NCBI GenBank assembly: GCA_020629995.1
Contig: JAHDCH010000008.1
Coordinates: forward strand, 1 to 23,344
From: Pseudaestuariivita sp.
Lineage (GTDB): Bacteria; Pseudomonadota; Alphaproteobacteria; Rhodobacterales; Rhodobacteraceae
Reading direction: 5' to 3'
DNA length: 23,344 bases
The notes beneath the pieces were generated by a model. The model was not told the DNA's origin and did not search any database. It saw nothing but the letters and a program-made list of their open reading frames with translations. The position numbers and the translations under genes are program-made. Positions within the stretch are counted from its first letter, which is position 1. Every line of letters begins with the position of its first letter. This document shows, in pieces, positions 6,525 through 14,298 of this stretch.

Positions 6525-9137
6525 CTAGTGCACGACCGCGTCGTCCGGCCTTGGGCGGTTCGATCCGGCGACCCGGTCGCCGATGATCAGCCCCTCGCTG
6601 CCCGCGCTCACCGACACCTCCGTGCCATCCAGCACATCCCCGGCCAGCAGCATCTCGGCCAGCGGATCCTGCAAGGCCCGCTGGATCACCCGTTTCAGCG
6701 GACGTGCGCCAAACACCGGGTCATAGCCCTCATCGGCCAGCCACGTCTTGGCGCCTTCATCCAGCTCCAGCGTGATGTTCCGCGACGCAAGCCGCTTTGT
6801 CAGGCGCTTCAGCTGGATCTCGACGATCCCGTCCATGTCGGGCCGCGACAGCCGGTCAAAGATGATCGTCTCGTCCAGACGGTTCAGGAACTCGGGCCGG
6901 AAATGCGCCCGCACCGCGTCCATCACATCGCGCCTTGCCTGGCTGGCATCCGCTCCGTCGGGCAACTGGCTCAGCGCCTGCGCCCCAAGGTTCGAGGTCA
7001 GCACGATCAGCGTCTGCTTGAAATCGACCGTGCGCCCCTGACCATCGGTCAGCACACCATCGTCCAGCACCTGCAACAGCACGTTGAACACGTCCGGATG
7101 CGCCTTCTCGACCTCGTCGAACAGCACCACCTGATAGGGCTTGCGCCGCACCGCTTCGGTCAGCACGCCGCCCTCGTCATAGCCCACATAGCCCGGAGGC
7201 GCGCCGATCAGACGGGCGACCGAATGCTTCTCCATGAACTCGGACATGTCGATGCGGACCATCGCGCCGTCGTCGTCAAAGAGGAAGTCCGCCACCGCCT
7301 TGGTCAGCTCGGTTTTGCCCACGCCCGTCGGCCCAAGAAACAGGAACGAACCCAGAGGCCGGTTCTCGTCATTCAGCCCCGCGCGTGCCCGGCGCACCGC
7401 ATTGGCCACCGCGCGCACCGCGCTGTGCTGACCAATGACGCGCCCGTGCAGCACGTCTTCCATGCGCAAGAGCTTCTCTCGCTCACCTTCCAGCATCTTC
7501 GACGTCGGGATACCCGTCCAGCGTTCGACAACCTGCGCAATCTGCTCGGGCCGCACCGCCTCTTCGACCATCATCCCGTCGCCGTTCTCGGCCTCGGCCA
7601 GCTGTTTCTCCAGCCCCGGAATCACGCCGTAGGACAGCTCCCCGGCCTTGGCCAGATTGCCCTCCCGCTTGGCGATGTCCAGCTCGGCCCGCGCGCGGTC
7701 CAGCTGTTCTTTCACATCCCGCGCCGACGCCAGCTTGTCCCGCTCGGCCTGCCATTGTGCCGTCATCTCGGACGACCGCTCCTGCAAATCGCCCAGCTCC
7801 TTCTCGAGCTTGTCCAGACGGTCCTTCGAAGCCGCATCATCCTCGGCCCTCAGCGCCTCGGCTTCGATCTGCAGCTGCAGGATCTGACGGTCCAGCGCAT
7901 CCAGCTCTTCGGGTTTGGAATCCACCTCCATCCGCAAGCGGCTCGCCGCCTCGTCCATCAGGTCGATCGCCTTGTCCGGCAAGAACCGGTCGGTGATATA
8001 GCGGTGGCTCAGCGTCGCCGCCGACACGAGGGCGCTGTCCGAAATCCGCACGCCATGGTGCAGCTCGTACTTCTCTTTGATGCCGCGCAGGATGCTGACG
8101 GTATCCTCCACCGTCGGCTCCTCAACCATCACCGGCTGGAACCTGCGCGCCAGCGCCGCGTCCTTCTCGACGTGCTTGCGGTACTCGTCCAGCGTGGTGG
8201 CGCCGACGCAATGCAGCTCACCCCGCGCCAGCGCCGGTTTCAGCAGGTTCGAGGCGTCCATCGCCCCGTCCGCCTTGCCCGCGCCGACCAGCGTGTGCAT
8301 CTCGTCGATGAACAGCACGATCTCGCCCGCGGCTTCGGTCACCTCGGTCAGAACGGCCTTGAGCCGTTCTTCGAACTCGCCGCGATACTTTGCACCCGCA
8401 ATCAGCGCGCCCATATCCAGCGCCAGCAGCCGCTTGTTGCGCAAAGACTCCGGCACGTCTCCGTTGACGATGCGCAGCGCGAGGCCCTCGGCAATCGCCG
8501 TCTTGCCCACGCCCGGCTCGCCGATCAGCACCGGGTTGTTCTTGGTGCGGCGGCTCAGCACCTGCATCGAGCGACGGATCTCATCGTCGCGCCCGATGAT
8601 CGGGTCGATCTTGCCTTGCTCTGCGGCTTCGGTCAGATCGCGCGCGTACTTCTTCAGCGCGTCATAGCCTTCCTCGGCGCTCGCCGTGTCGGCCGTGCGG
8701 CCCTTGCGGATGTCGTTGATCGCTGCGTTCAGCTTTTGCGCGCTGACGGCTCCGGCCTCCAGTGCCGTCTTGGCGCCCGACTTGACCATCGCCAGCGCCA
8801 TCAGCATCCGCTCTACGGGGACAAAGCTGTCGCCGGCCTTCTTGGCCACAGCCTCTGCTTCGGCCAGCACCTTGCCGGTTGCGCTGTCCATATAGACCTG
8901 GCCGCCGCTGCCCTGCACCTTGGGCTGCTTGCCAAGGCTCAGGTCATTGGCCTGCCGCACGCGTTCGGCCGATCCGCCCGCGCGGGTGATCAGGTTGGCG
9001 GCAAGGCCCTGTTCGTCGTCCAGCAATGCTTTCAGCAGATGCTCGGGCACCAGCCTTTGGTGGTCATCCCGCATCGCGATGGTCTGGGCGGCCTGAATGA
9101 AACCGCGCGACCGTTCGGTGAACTTGTCCAAGTTCAT
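6525..9137 (-). CDS. clpB: ClpB, ATP-dependent disaggregase chaperone
   Basis: 870-aa full-length ClpB (Hsp104 family), a hexameric AAA+ machine that works with DnaK to pull proteins out of aggregates. Order of parts: N-domain (about 1-145), first AAA+ domain with Walker A GEPGVGKT (206-213) and Walker B LFIDE (275-279), the middle coiled-coil domain (about 400-520, rich in Glu/Arg/Leu heptads) that distinguishes ClpB from ClpA/ClpC, and second AAA+ domain with Walker A GPTGVGKT (602-609) and Walker [12 protein letters not shown]. No ClpP-docking tripeptide is evident. The ATG at 9135-9137 has AAGGAGAA upstream. A heat-shock-type promoter lies about 80-105 nt upstream and a strong terminator follows. 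Confidence 0.98.
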   Translation of the reverse strand: MNLDKFTERSRGFIQAAQTIAMRDDHQRLVPEHLLKALLDDEQGLAANLITRAGGSAERVRQANDLSLGKQPKVQGSGGQVYMDSATGKVLAEAEAVAKKAGDSFVPVERMLMALAMVKSGAKTALEAGAVSAQKLNAAINDIRKGRTADTASAEEGYDALKKYARDLTEAAEQGKIDPIIGRDDEIRRSMQVLSRRTKNNPVLIGEPGVGKTAIAEGLALRIVNGDVPESLRNKRLLALDMGALIAGAKYRGEFEERLKAVLTEVTEAAGEIVLFIDEMHTLVGAGKADGAMDASNLLKPALARGELHCVGATTLDEYRKHVEKDAALARRFQPVMVEEPTVEDTVSILRGIKEKYELHHGVRISDSALVSAATLSHRYITDRFLPDKAIDLMDEAASRLRMEVDSKPEELDALDRQILQLQIEAEALRAEDDAASKDRLDKLEKELGDLQERSSEMTAQWQAERDKLASARDVKEQLDRARAELDIAKREGNLAKAGELSYGVIPGLEKQLAEAENGDGMMVEEAVRPEQIAQVVERWTGIPTSKMLEGEREKLLRMEDVLHGRVIGQHSAVRAVANAVRRARAGLNDENRPLGSFLFLGPTGVGKTELTKAVADFLFDDDGAMVRIDMSEFMEKHSVARLIGAPPGYVGYDEGGVLTEAVRRKPYQVVLFDEVEKAHPDVFNVLLQVLDDGVLTDGQGRTVDFKQTLIVLTSNLGAQALSQLPDGADASQARRDVMDAVRAHFRPEFLNRLDETIIFDRLSRPDMDGIVEIQLKRLTKRLASRNITLELDEGAKTWLADEGYDPVFGARPLKRVIQRALQDPLAEMLLAGDVLDGTEVSVSAGSEGLIIGDRVAGSNRPRPDDAVVH

Positions 9138-9215
9138 CGCATTCTCCTTTGTCCAAGCGCCCCGTGTGTGACGTGCCCGGCTCAGCGGCGCACAAAGGAT
9201 GGGGCCTCATGGCAG

Positions 9216-9244
9216 AAATGGGGCGTGCAATGCCGCTGTTCAAC
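9216..9244 (-). promoter_or_regulatory. RpoH (sigma-32 type) heat-shock promoter of clpB
   Basis: On the minus strand GTTGAA (9244-9239) is followed after 15 nt by CCCCATTT (9223-9216). This is close to the sigma-32 consensus CTTGAA...CCCCATNT, with one mismatch in the -35 box and correct spacing. It points at clpB, a classical heat-shock gene, and would give a 5' leader of about 70 nt. Confidence 0.65.
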
Positions 9245-9267
9245 CCCGCCCCGGCCCTATGTGCGCC

Positions 9268-9283
9268 TTCATCAGCTCTTAAC
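9268..9283 (+). promoter_or_regulatory. CtrA-like box upstream of small gene
   Basis: TTCA-N7-TTAAC matches the CtrA consensus TTAA-N7-TTAAC at eight of nine fixed bases. It lies 47 nt before the ATG at 9330. CtrA control of this gene is inference. Confidence 0.35.
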
Positions 9284-9329
9284 GGATGGTGGGCGATAGT
9301 GCTGTCCGAGTAAGTAGAAAGGGTCCGCG

Positions 9330-9575
9330 ATGATCATTACCGATATCTCTGTTACCGATTATTCCACCACCGCGGATCTGCGTGGCAACGTCGCCGTCAC
9401 CACGCATGACGGTGCCATCAGCCATTTTGAATGCCACGCCATGGGCCAGGGCTCGGCCGATGCGCCGACGCGGCGCAAGATGCTGATGCAGGCCGCCCTG
9501 GACCAGCTCAAGCGTATGCCGAACAACCGCCGCGTGGACATCACGCTGAATCTTTCGGGCCCTCTGGCCGCTTGA
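9330..9575 (+). CDS. Small conserved-looking protein of unknown function
   Basis: 81-aa soluble protein that I do not recognise. It has no signal peptide and no membrane segment. Alternating hydrophobic residues in the N-terminal half (residues about 2-35) suggest beta-strands, followed by a helix (about 47-62, RRKMLMQAALDQLKRMP) and a last strand VDITLNL, a beta-rich/alpha layout. The ATG at 9330 has GAAAGGG 6 nt upstream. It is 51 nt upstream of pyrF in the same direction and probably shares its mRNA. It is divergent from clpB. The second small gene at 10649, on the other side of pyrF, shows the same size class and a similar pattern (see findings). Confidence 0.7.
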   Translation: MIITDISVTDYSTTADLRGNVAVTTHDGAISHFECHAMGQGSADAPTRRKMLMQAALDQLKRMPNNRRVDITLNLSGPLAA

Positions 9576-9626
9576 CGCGCGGCGCGGCTTTGGCGATTGG
9601 TGCGCGACCCACACAAGGACGCGCCC

Positions 9627-10352
9627 ATGACCCTTCCCGCCGATGACCGCCTGATCGTAGCCCTCGACGTGCCGAACGCCCTGGCCGGGCTTCAGCTGGC
9701 GGGGCAATTGGGCGATGCGGTATCGTTCTACAAGATCGGCCTGGGGATGCTGACCGGCGGCGGCCTTGCTCTTGCGAACGAGCTCAAGGATGAACACGGC
9801 AAGCGCATCTTTCTGGACATGAAGCTGTTTGACATCGGCGCCACCGTCGAAGCGGCTGTGCGTGGCCTTGCCCAGTTCGACATCGACTTTCTGACCGTGC
9901 ATGGCGACCCGCATGTGGTGCGCGCCGCGCGCGAAGGCGCGGGTGGGTCGGACATGAAAATCCTCGCCGTCACGATCCTCACCTCGCTGGACCGGGACGA
10001 TCTGGATGCCGCCCTGATCCAGCCCGGCACCCCTGCTGATCTGGTTGTCGAACGGGCCGCGCGCGCGTTCGAGGCTGGCGCGGACGGCGTCATCGCCTCT
10101 CCGCTCGAAGCCGCCGCAATCCGCGCCTTGCCAGAGGCGTCCGGCCGGCTGATTGTCACCCCGGGCGTGCGCCCGGCTGGGGCCGACAGCGGCGATCAGA
10201 AACGGATCGCCACCCCGGCCAACGCGATTGCGGACGGGGCCGACCATATCGTGGTTGGGCGGCCAATCCACCTTGCCCCCGACCCGCGCGCCGCGGCTCA
10301 GGCCATGGTGGCCGAACTCAGCTCGGCTCAGGCTTCGCGCCCCAACCACTAA
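9627..10352 (+). CDS. pyrF: Orotidine 5'-phosphate decarboxylase
   Basis: 241-aa enzyme of the last step of de novo UMP synthesis, decarboxylating OMP to UMP in the cytosol. A TIM-barrel of usual bacterial length. The family active-site block is visible as FLDMKLFDIGATV, with the Asp-Lys-x-x-Asp set of catalytic residues. The substrate phosphate loop VTPGVRP and the C-terminal DHIVVGRPI are also present. The ATG at 9627 has AAGGA 7 nt upstream and gives the family-typical N-terminus (DDRLIVALDVP); the frame is open to 9597 but without a better start. It is likely cotranscribed with the small gene upstream. Confidence 0.97.
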   Translation: MTLPADDRLIVALDVPNALAGLQLAGQLGDAVSFYKIGLGMLTGGGLALANELKDEHGKRIFLDMKLFDIGATVEAAVRGLAQFDIDFLTVHGDPHVVRAAREGAGGSDMKILAVTILTSLDRDDLDAALIQPGTPADLVVERAARAFEAGADGVIASPLEAAAIRALPEASGRLIVTPGVRPAGADSGDQKRIATPANAIADGADHIVVGRPIHLAPDPRAAAQAMVAELSSAQASRPNH

Positions 10353-10427
10353 AGCCTCCCGTCCGAAACCCGGACCACCGCATGTGACGCGCCGCGCTGC
10401 AAGATCCGGACCCTAGCAAGGGCAGCG

Positions 10428-10465
10428 CCGGTGTCAGATCTCTGACCGGACGGACGCGCCTTTTT
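10428..10465 (+). terminator. Possible terminator of pyrF
   Basis: A hairpin with GTCAG (10433-10437) and CTGAC (10442-10446), extended by CCG/CGG with a 2-nt bulge, is followed 11 nt later by TTTTT (10461-10465). The distance to the U-run is longer than in a classical intrinsic terminator. Confidence 0.35.
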
Positions 10466-10499
10466 GGTGCTGCAGGCCGCCTCAGACCCATCATCTTGG

Positions 10500-10592
10500 T
10501 TAAAATTTCGTTTATTGGCCCATATTTAGGCGGATCGCCGCCTATTGGGGGGCATTTATGGGGAACTCGTGCAACCAGTTCCCAGTTTTATT
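10500..10592 (+). promoter_or_regulatory. AT-rich, structured region before small gene at 10649
   Basis: This part of the 296-bp pyrF downstream gap is AT-rich against the GC-rich surroundings. It holds a CtrA-like TTAA-N7-TTTA (10500-10514), a 7-bp hairpin TAGGCGG-ATCG-CCGCCTA (10527-10544) and a 7-bp hairpin GGGAACT...AGTTCCC (10561-10583) followed by AGTTTTATT. The second hairpin looks like an attenuator or terminator. No gene is supported in the remaining bases up to 10648. Confidence 0.4.
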
Positions 10593-10648
10593 CGTGACTA
10601 CAAAACCAAATATCTCAGACACGCCCCCACCGGGCCAGGAGCAGTCAT

Positions 10649-10960
10649 ATGACCATTGAAGCACACCTGAGCGATGTCATCTACAACGCCGCCGAGCAAA
10701 GCTTTGAAGGCGTCGTCACCATCAACACCGGCCGCGGCCCGCTGCGCTATGCGGCCAGCTATTCTGCGCCGATCACAACGGATTTCGAAGCGGCCGCCGA
10801 CGGGCTGATCGCCCGCGCCCACCGCATGCACGAGCTGAACCGCGGCATGCGCGCCAGCCACATTCGCCGGATCGAGGTTCCGACGTTGCGCAAACCGTCG
10901 CGCCCCGCCGCACCGACGCGCTGGCTCGATTCGCTTTTGTCCTCGGCCCGCGCGGCCTGA
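10649..10960 (+). CDS. Small protein of unknown function
   Basis: 103-aa protein with no signal peptide or membrane segment; I do not recognise the family. Predicted layout by eye: strands in FEGVVTINT and LRYAASY, then a long helix (about 47-65, FEAAADGLIARAHRMHEL), then a strand HIRRIEV and a basic, proline-rich tail (RKPSRPAAPTR) ending in a short helix. The ATG at 10649 has AGGAGC 7 nt upstream. It stands alone between a possible upstream attenuator and a good terminator at 11106. The basic tail could bind nucleic acid, but nothing proves this. Confidence 0.65.
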   Translation: MTIEAHLSDVIYNAAEQSFEGVVTINTGRGPLRYAASYSAPITTDFEAAADGLIARAHRMHELNRGMRASHIRRIEVPTLRKPSRPAAPTRWLDSLLSSARAA

Positions 10961-11062
10961 CGGACCCGGAATTGCCGCCACCGGTCCCCAGACCAGGCGG
11001 CATGTCAGAGCGGGAACCGGGGCTGCTTGCAGCGACCCCACCCGGGACCCGCCCTGAACAAC

Positions 11063-11096
11063 CAGAGATCGTTTCTGTCTGTCTTGCCGATCTCTG
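11063..11096 (+). ncRNA. Stable stem-loop in 3' region of small gene (candidate 3'-UTR RNA)
   Basis: A 9-bp perfect stem, CAGAGATCG (11063-11071) with CGATCTCTG (11088-11096), encloses a 16-nt pyrimidine-rich loop and is followed 10 nt later by an intrinsic terminator. The stretch 10961-11138 has no gene and could be a long structured 3' UTR or a separate small RNA. Confidence 0.3.
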
Positions 11097-11105
11097 CCTT
11101 ACCTA

Positions 11106-11138
11106 GCCCGGAGCGCCCCCAAAGCGTTCCGGGCCTTT
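11106..11138 (+). terminator. Intrinsic terminator for the small gene at 10649
   Basis: GCCCGGAGCGC (11106-11116) pairs with GCGTTCCGGGC (11124-11134), 11 bp with one G-U pair, loop CCCCAAA, followed by CTTTCC. No U-run exists on the other strand, so it serves plus-strand transcription. Confidence 0.75.
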
Positions 11139-11144
11139 CCATTT

Positions 11145-11903
11145 CTACGCACCGCCCGGCACCGGCCCCGTGACCGCGCCCAGGAACCTTGGCCCCGGCA
11201 CGATCCTTTGCGGCCCCTTGCCCGCTGACCGGGCCAGCTCTCCGCGCACTTCCAGCTCCAGCTTGACCGTCGTCAAATGCCACCCGACCGAGCCCAGATG
11301 CCGCGCGTCTCCTTCGTGCAGCAATCCGCCCAGCCGCGCCGCCAATCCCTGAAACGGCAGGCCCTCCGCCGCCTCGCGCCGCACCAGTTCGCGCAGCCAC
11401 CCGCGCATCAGCGCGAATTTCCACGCCGGCACGTGTGTCACGCCGTCGCGGCCCTCGGCGGGGGTGCGGCACGGAACCTTGCTGTCGGATTTGGGCCAGC
11501 CATACCCCAGGTCCTCGCGCAGATAGGCCGCCAGCGATGGGATCGCGTCCACGTCGGCCAGATACGCCTCGGGCGTCATCAGCCCCCAGGCCTGCCCTTC
11601 ATCGCCCAGCACGATTTCGGCCGCCCGGTCCTCGGGCTCCCGCACGGTGAACTTGATCACGTGCACGCCCAGCCGGGTGATCTCGCTGCGCGCCTCGAAC
11701 CGCGCCGGGTCCAGCCGCAGCCCGACCTCCTCCAGCGCTTCCCGGGTGGCGGTCTGTTCCGGCGTCTCGGCCCCATCACGCGCGCCGCCGGGCCAGTCCA
11801 GCCCGCCAGCCCAGGTAACATCCATCCGCGCGTCCCGCCGGATCACCACAAGCCGGTCGCCCAGAAAAACCGCGACCTTCGCGCCGTTGAACTCCATCGC
11901 CAT
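11145..11903 (-). CDS. NUDIX hydrolase
   Basis: 252-aa protein with a complete NUDIX box: G40-x5-E46-x7-R54-E55-A-L-E58-E59-V-G61-L62. NUDIX enzymes use Mg2+ bound by the Glu residues to hydrolyse nucleoside diphosphates linked to another group, often damaged nucleotides, NAD or sugar nucleotides. Only the first 135 residues or so make a NUDIX domain; the remaining 115 form a second part that I do not recognise. The substrate cannot be told. Start ATG at 11903 (MAMEF) or 11897 (MEF); GGAG upstream fits both. It is divergent from dinB with only 53 bp between them, and convergent with the small gene at 10649. Confidence 0.88.
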   Translation of the reverse strand: MAMEFNGAKVAVFLGDRLVVIRRDARMDVTWAGGLDWPGGARDGAETPEQTATREALEEVGLRLDPARFEARSEITRLGVHVIKFTVREPEDRAAEIVLGDEGQAWGLMTPEAYLADVDAIPSLAAYLREDLGYGWPKSDSKVPCRTPAEGRDGVTHVPAWKFALMRGWLRELVRREAAEGLPFQGLAARLGGLLHEGDARHLGSVGWHLTTVKLELEVRGELARSAGKGPQRIVPGPRFLGAVTGPVPGGA

Positions 11904-11956
11904 TCCGCTCCGCGCCCGGTATACTCTGCGCCCAAGCCTAGCCCCCTGATCGACCC
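11904..11956. promoter_or_regulatory. Short divergent promoter region, NUDIX gene / dinB
   Basis: The 53-bp gap has TATACT at 11920-11925, a good -10 for dinB, which reads AGTATA for the NUDIX gene. A -35 for dinB would fall at 11897-11902 (TCGCCA, four of six). No LexA box of the alphaproteobacterial GTTC-N7-GTTC type is seen. No purine-rich ribosome binding site precedes the dinB ATG. Confidence 0.4.
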
Positions 11957-13213
11957 ATGCCCAGCCTTTGCCGCGCCTGCCTTGCCACCTTCGACGCTCC
12001 GCCTCCGCGCTGCCCGTCGTGCCGCAGCCCGCGCATCCTGTCGCACCCCGAGCTGTTTTCCCTGTCCATCGCGCATATGGATTGCGATGCCTTTTATGCC
12101 TCGGTCGAAAAGCGCGACAATCCCGCGCTGGCGGACAAGCCGGTGATCATCGGTGGCGGGCGTCGCGGCGTGGTGTCCACGGCCTGCTATGTGGCGCGCA
12201 TTCGCGGCGTGCATTCGGCCATGCCGATGTTCCAGGCGCTTCAGAAATGCCCCGACGCCGTGGTGATCAAACCCCGGATGGAGGTCTACGCCGCCGCCTC
12301 GCGCGCGATCCGCGCCATGATGGAAGAGCTGACCCCCGACATCGAACCCCTTTCGCTTGACGAAGCGTTCCTTGATCTGTCGGGCACCCGGCGCCTGCAC
12401 GGCGCACCGCCTGCCGTGATGCTGGCCCGGCTGGTGCGGCGGATGAAAGACGAACTGGGCCTGACCGGCTCCATCGGCCTGTCGCACAACAAATTCCTGG
12501 CCAAGGTCGCCTCGGACCTGGACAAGCCGCGCGGGTTTTCCGTGATCGGCGTGGCCGAAACCGATGACTTTCTGCGCGACAAATCGGTGGGCCTGATCTG
12601 GGGCGTGGGGCAGGTGACGCGTGATGCCCTGGCCACGGCCGGCATCCGCACCTTTGCCGACCTCCTGCGCTGGGACAGGGGCGACCTGACGGCGCGGTTC
12701 GGGTCCATGGGCGACCGGCTTTGGCACCTTGCCCGCGGGCAGGACCGGCGGCGCGTGTCCGCCCACGCGCCGGTCAAGTCGATCTCGAACGAAACAACCT
12801 TCCACGAAGACACCTCCGATCCGCAGGTTCTGGACGGGCACCTGTGGCGCATGTGCGAAAAGGTCGCCGACCGCGCCAAGGCCAAGGGCATCGCGGGCCG
12901 CGTGGTGGTGCTCAAGCTCAAGCGGCGCGACTTTTCCCTGATCTCGCGCCGGCAGGCGCTGCGCGATCCCACGCAGCTGGCCGATACGCTCTATCGCACC
13001 GCGCGCGGGCTGTTCGATGCTGTGGGCGATCAGGGCCCCTACCGGCTTCTGGGGGCAGGTCTCAGCGATCTGGTGCCCCAGGACGGCGCCGACCGCGCGC
13101 CCGATCTTCTGGATCCTCAGGCCGGGCAGCGGGCGTCTGCGGAACGCGCCACCGATGCGATCCGTGCGCGCTTTGGGTCGGATGCTATTCTCAAAGGCAG
13201 GGCGATCCGCTAG
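11957..13213 (+). CDS. dinB: DNA polymerase IV (Y family) with N-terminal zinc ribbon
   Basis: 418-aa translesion polymerase that bypasses damaged bases at the price of errors. The catalytic acidic residues are in MDCDAFYASVE (Asp42, Asp44) and SLDEAF (Asp135, Glu136). Finger and palm blocks (KPVIIGGG, VVSTACYVARIRGVHSAMP) and the little-finger domain (about 290-400) are complete. Before the polymerase core lies an extra 35 residues with C5-x2-C8 and C19-x2-C22, a four-cysteine zinc ribbon absent from E. coli DinB. The ATG at 11957 has no clear Shine-Dalgarno, but starting later would lose the cysteines. A C-terminal beta-clamp-binding peptide is not obvious; the chain ends FGSDAILKGRAIR. Confidence 0.95.
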   Translation: MPSLCRACLATFDAPPPRCPSCRSPRILSHPELFSLSIAHMDCDAFYASVEKRDNPALADKPVIIGGGRRGVVSTACYVARIRGVHSAMPMFQALQKCPDAVVIKPRMEVYAAASRAIRAMMEELTPDIEPLSLDEAFLDLSGTRRLHGAPPAVMLARLVRRMKDELGLTGSIGLSHNKFLAKVASDLDKPRGFSVIGVAETDDFLRDKSVGLIWGVGQVTRDALATAGIRTFADLLRWDRGDLTARFGSMGDRLWHLARGQDRRRVSAHAPVKSISNETTFHEDTSDPQVLDGHLWRMCEKVADRAKAKGIAGRVVVLKLKRRDFSLISRRQALRDPTQLADTLYRTARGLFDAVGDQGPYRLLGAGLSDLVPQDGADRAPDLLDPQAGQRASAERATDAIRARFGSDAILKGRAIR

Positions 13214-13223
13214 CGCAATGTGT

Positions 13224-13247
13224 AGGATGGGTGCTTGCACCCATCTT
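13224..13247. repeat. REP-like palindrome between convergent genes
   Basis: GATGGGTGC (13226-13234) and GCACCCATC (13237-13245) form a perfect 9-bp inverted repeat with a TT centre, extended by G-T and A-T pairs to 13224-13247. No U-run follows on either strand. Its place between the convergent dinB and amidohydrolase genes and its form resemble dispersed extragenic palindromes, but I see only one copy here. Confidence 0.55.
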
Positions 13248-13265
13248 GGCCCGCCAATTCCAATT

Positions 13266-14129
13266 CTACTCTGCGGCCAGCGGCACCGCGCCGCGCCGCC
13301 CGATCTCGGCGATCTCCGAGATGACGCCCCGCAGCACCTTGCGGAATGCGTGGAAATTGGTGTTGGGGCGGATCAGCGCCTCGTCCATGTAAATCGCCCG
13401 GTCGATCTCGATCTGCACCGCGTGCTGGCCTTTGCTGGGGCGGCCGTAATGCTGGGTCGAATAGGCTCCGGCGAATGGCGCGTTGCGCACCACGTGCAGG
13501 CCAGCGCTGGCAAAGGCCGCTTCGATCCGGTCGACGATCTCGCTTTCGGCGCTGGCGCCAAACCGGTCGCCCAGCACGATCTCGGGGCGTTGCGCCCCGG
13601 CGCTGGCGATCCCGTCCAGCGCCTCGTGCGGCATCGAATGGCAATCCACCAGGATCGCCTCGCCAAAATAGGTGCGCGCGTCGTTCAACAGCTCCTGCAG
13701 CTGATCGTGGTAGGGCCGCCAACAGCCCGCGATGCGCCGGTTGGCCTCTTCCAGCGGCAGCTTGCCGCGATAGATCGCGCGCCCTCCGGCCACCACCCGT
13801 GGCACCACGCCCAGCCCGCTGGCCACGCGCGGGTTGTGGGCCGCGCGGCGCACCCCTTCGATCAGAGCCGGGTCCAGCTCGTCGGCCGAGCGGTTGTAAT
13901 CCACAAAGGCGCGCGGCGCGCCCGCCTTGATCAACGGCGCTCCGAACAGCGGCGCGCATTCAAACAGGCGGTCCACAAATGCGTCTTCGGACGACCGGAT
14001 CATCCGCTCGTCCAGCACCGTCTTGCGCAGGAACGACCACGGATAATCGCGCCCCGAATGGGGGCTGGCGAACACCACGCTCGACGTGCGTGCCTCGGGC
14101 AGCATCAGATGAAACGGGACCTTGGGCAC
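13266..14129 (-). CDS. N-formylglutamate amidohydrolase family protein
   Basis: 287-aa zinc amidohydrolase of the N-formylglutamate deformylase family. Members cleave N-formyl-L-glutamate to formate and glutamate, usually as a late step of histidine breakdown. Probable metal-binding blocks are SPHSGRDYP near the N-terminus and LVDCHSMP in the middle; YSTQHYGRP and QIEIDRAIYMDE near the C-terminus are also family-like. I chose the GTG at 14127-14129 because GGAGGGG lies 5-6 nt upstream on the minus strand; a GTG at 14153 would place that site inside the coding region. No hut genes are nearby, so a role in histidine use is not supported by context. Confidence 0.85.
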   Translation of the reverse strand: MPKVPFHLMLPEARTSSVVFASPHSGRDYPWSFLRKTVLDERMIRSSEDAFVDRLFECAPLFGAPLIKAGAPRAFVDYNRSADELDPALIEGVRRAAHNPRVASGLGVVPRVVAGGRAIYRGKLPLEEANRRIAGCWRPYHDQLQELLNDARTYFGEAILVDCHSMPHEALDGIASAGAQRPEIVLGDRFGASAESEIVDRIEAAFASAGLHVVRNAPFAGAYSTQHYGRPSKGQHAVQIEIDRAIYMDEALIRPNTNFHAFRKVLRGVISEIAEIGRRGAVPLAAE

Positions 14130-14191
14130 CAAAACCCCTCCGCTTGAACTCACCCTGAATATAAACTGGAATCTCCCAAGGCCAAAAGCCC

Positions 14192-14220
14192 TTGATCCGC
14201 CCTGCGACTCCTTTTATACG
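14192..14220 (+). promoter_or_regulatory. Candidate sigma-70 promoter upstream of tRNA-Val
   Basis: TTGATC (14192-14197) and TATACG (14215-14220) are separated by 17 nt. They lie about 80 nt before the tRNA. A terminator-like hairpin sits between this promoter and the tRNA, so a second start closer to the tRNA (for example TTGGCC with CTAAAG at 14281-14286) is possible. Confidence 0.4.
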
Positions 14221-14228
14221 CCCGCTAC

Positions 14229-14254
14229 GGCGCGGCACACCCGCGCCCCTTTTT
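14229..14254 (+). terminator. Terminator-like hairpin in front of tRNA-Val
   Basis: GGCGCGG (14229-14235) pairs with CCGCGCC (14241-14247) around a CACAC loop, then CC and TTTTT (14250-14254). It has the form of an intrinsic terminator on the plus strand but no plus-strand gene lies directly upstream. Confidence 0.5.
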
Positions 14255-14298
14255 GTTGGCCAACCGCCGGTGACAAGGGGCTAAAGGCGCAGCGTTCC

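Noticed and set aside
6495..9299. A 934-codon open frame on the plus strand across clpB
   Set aside because: Antisense to clpB over its full length; His/Arg/Gln/Leu-rich composition typical of the mirror frame of a GC-rich gene; no recognisable domain.
11904..11956. LexA-regulated promoter for dinB
   Set aside because: No GTTC-N7-GTTC or similar alphaproteobacterial SOS box was found in the gap.
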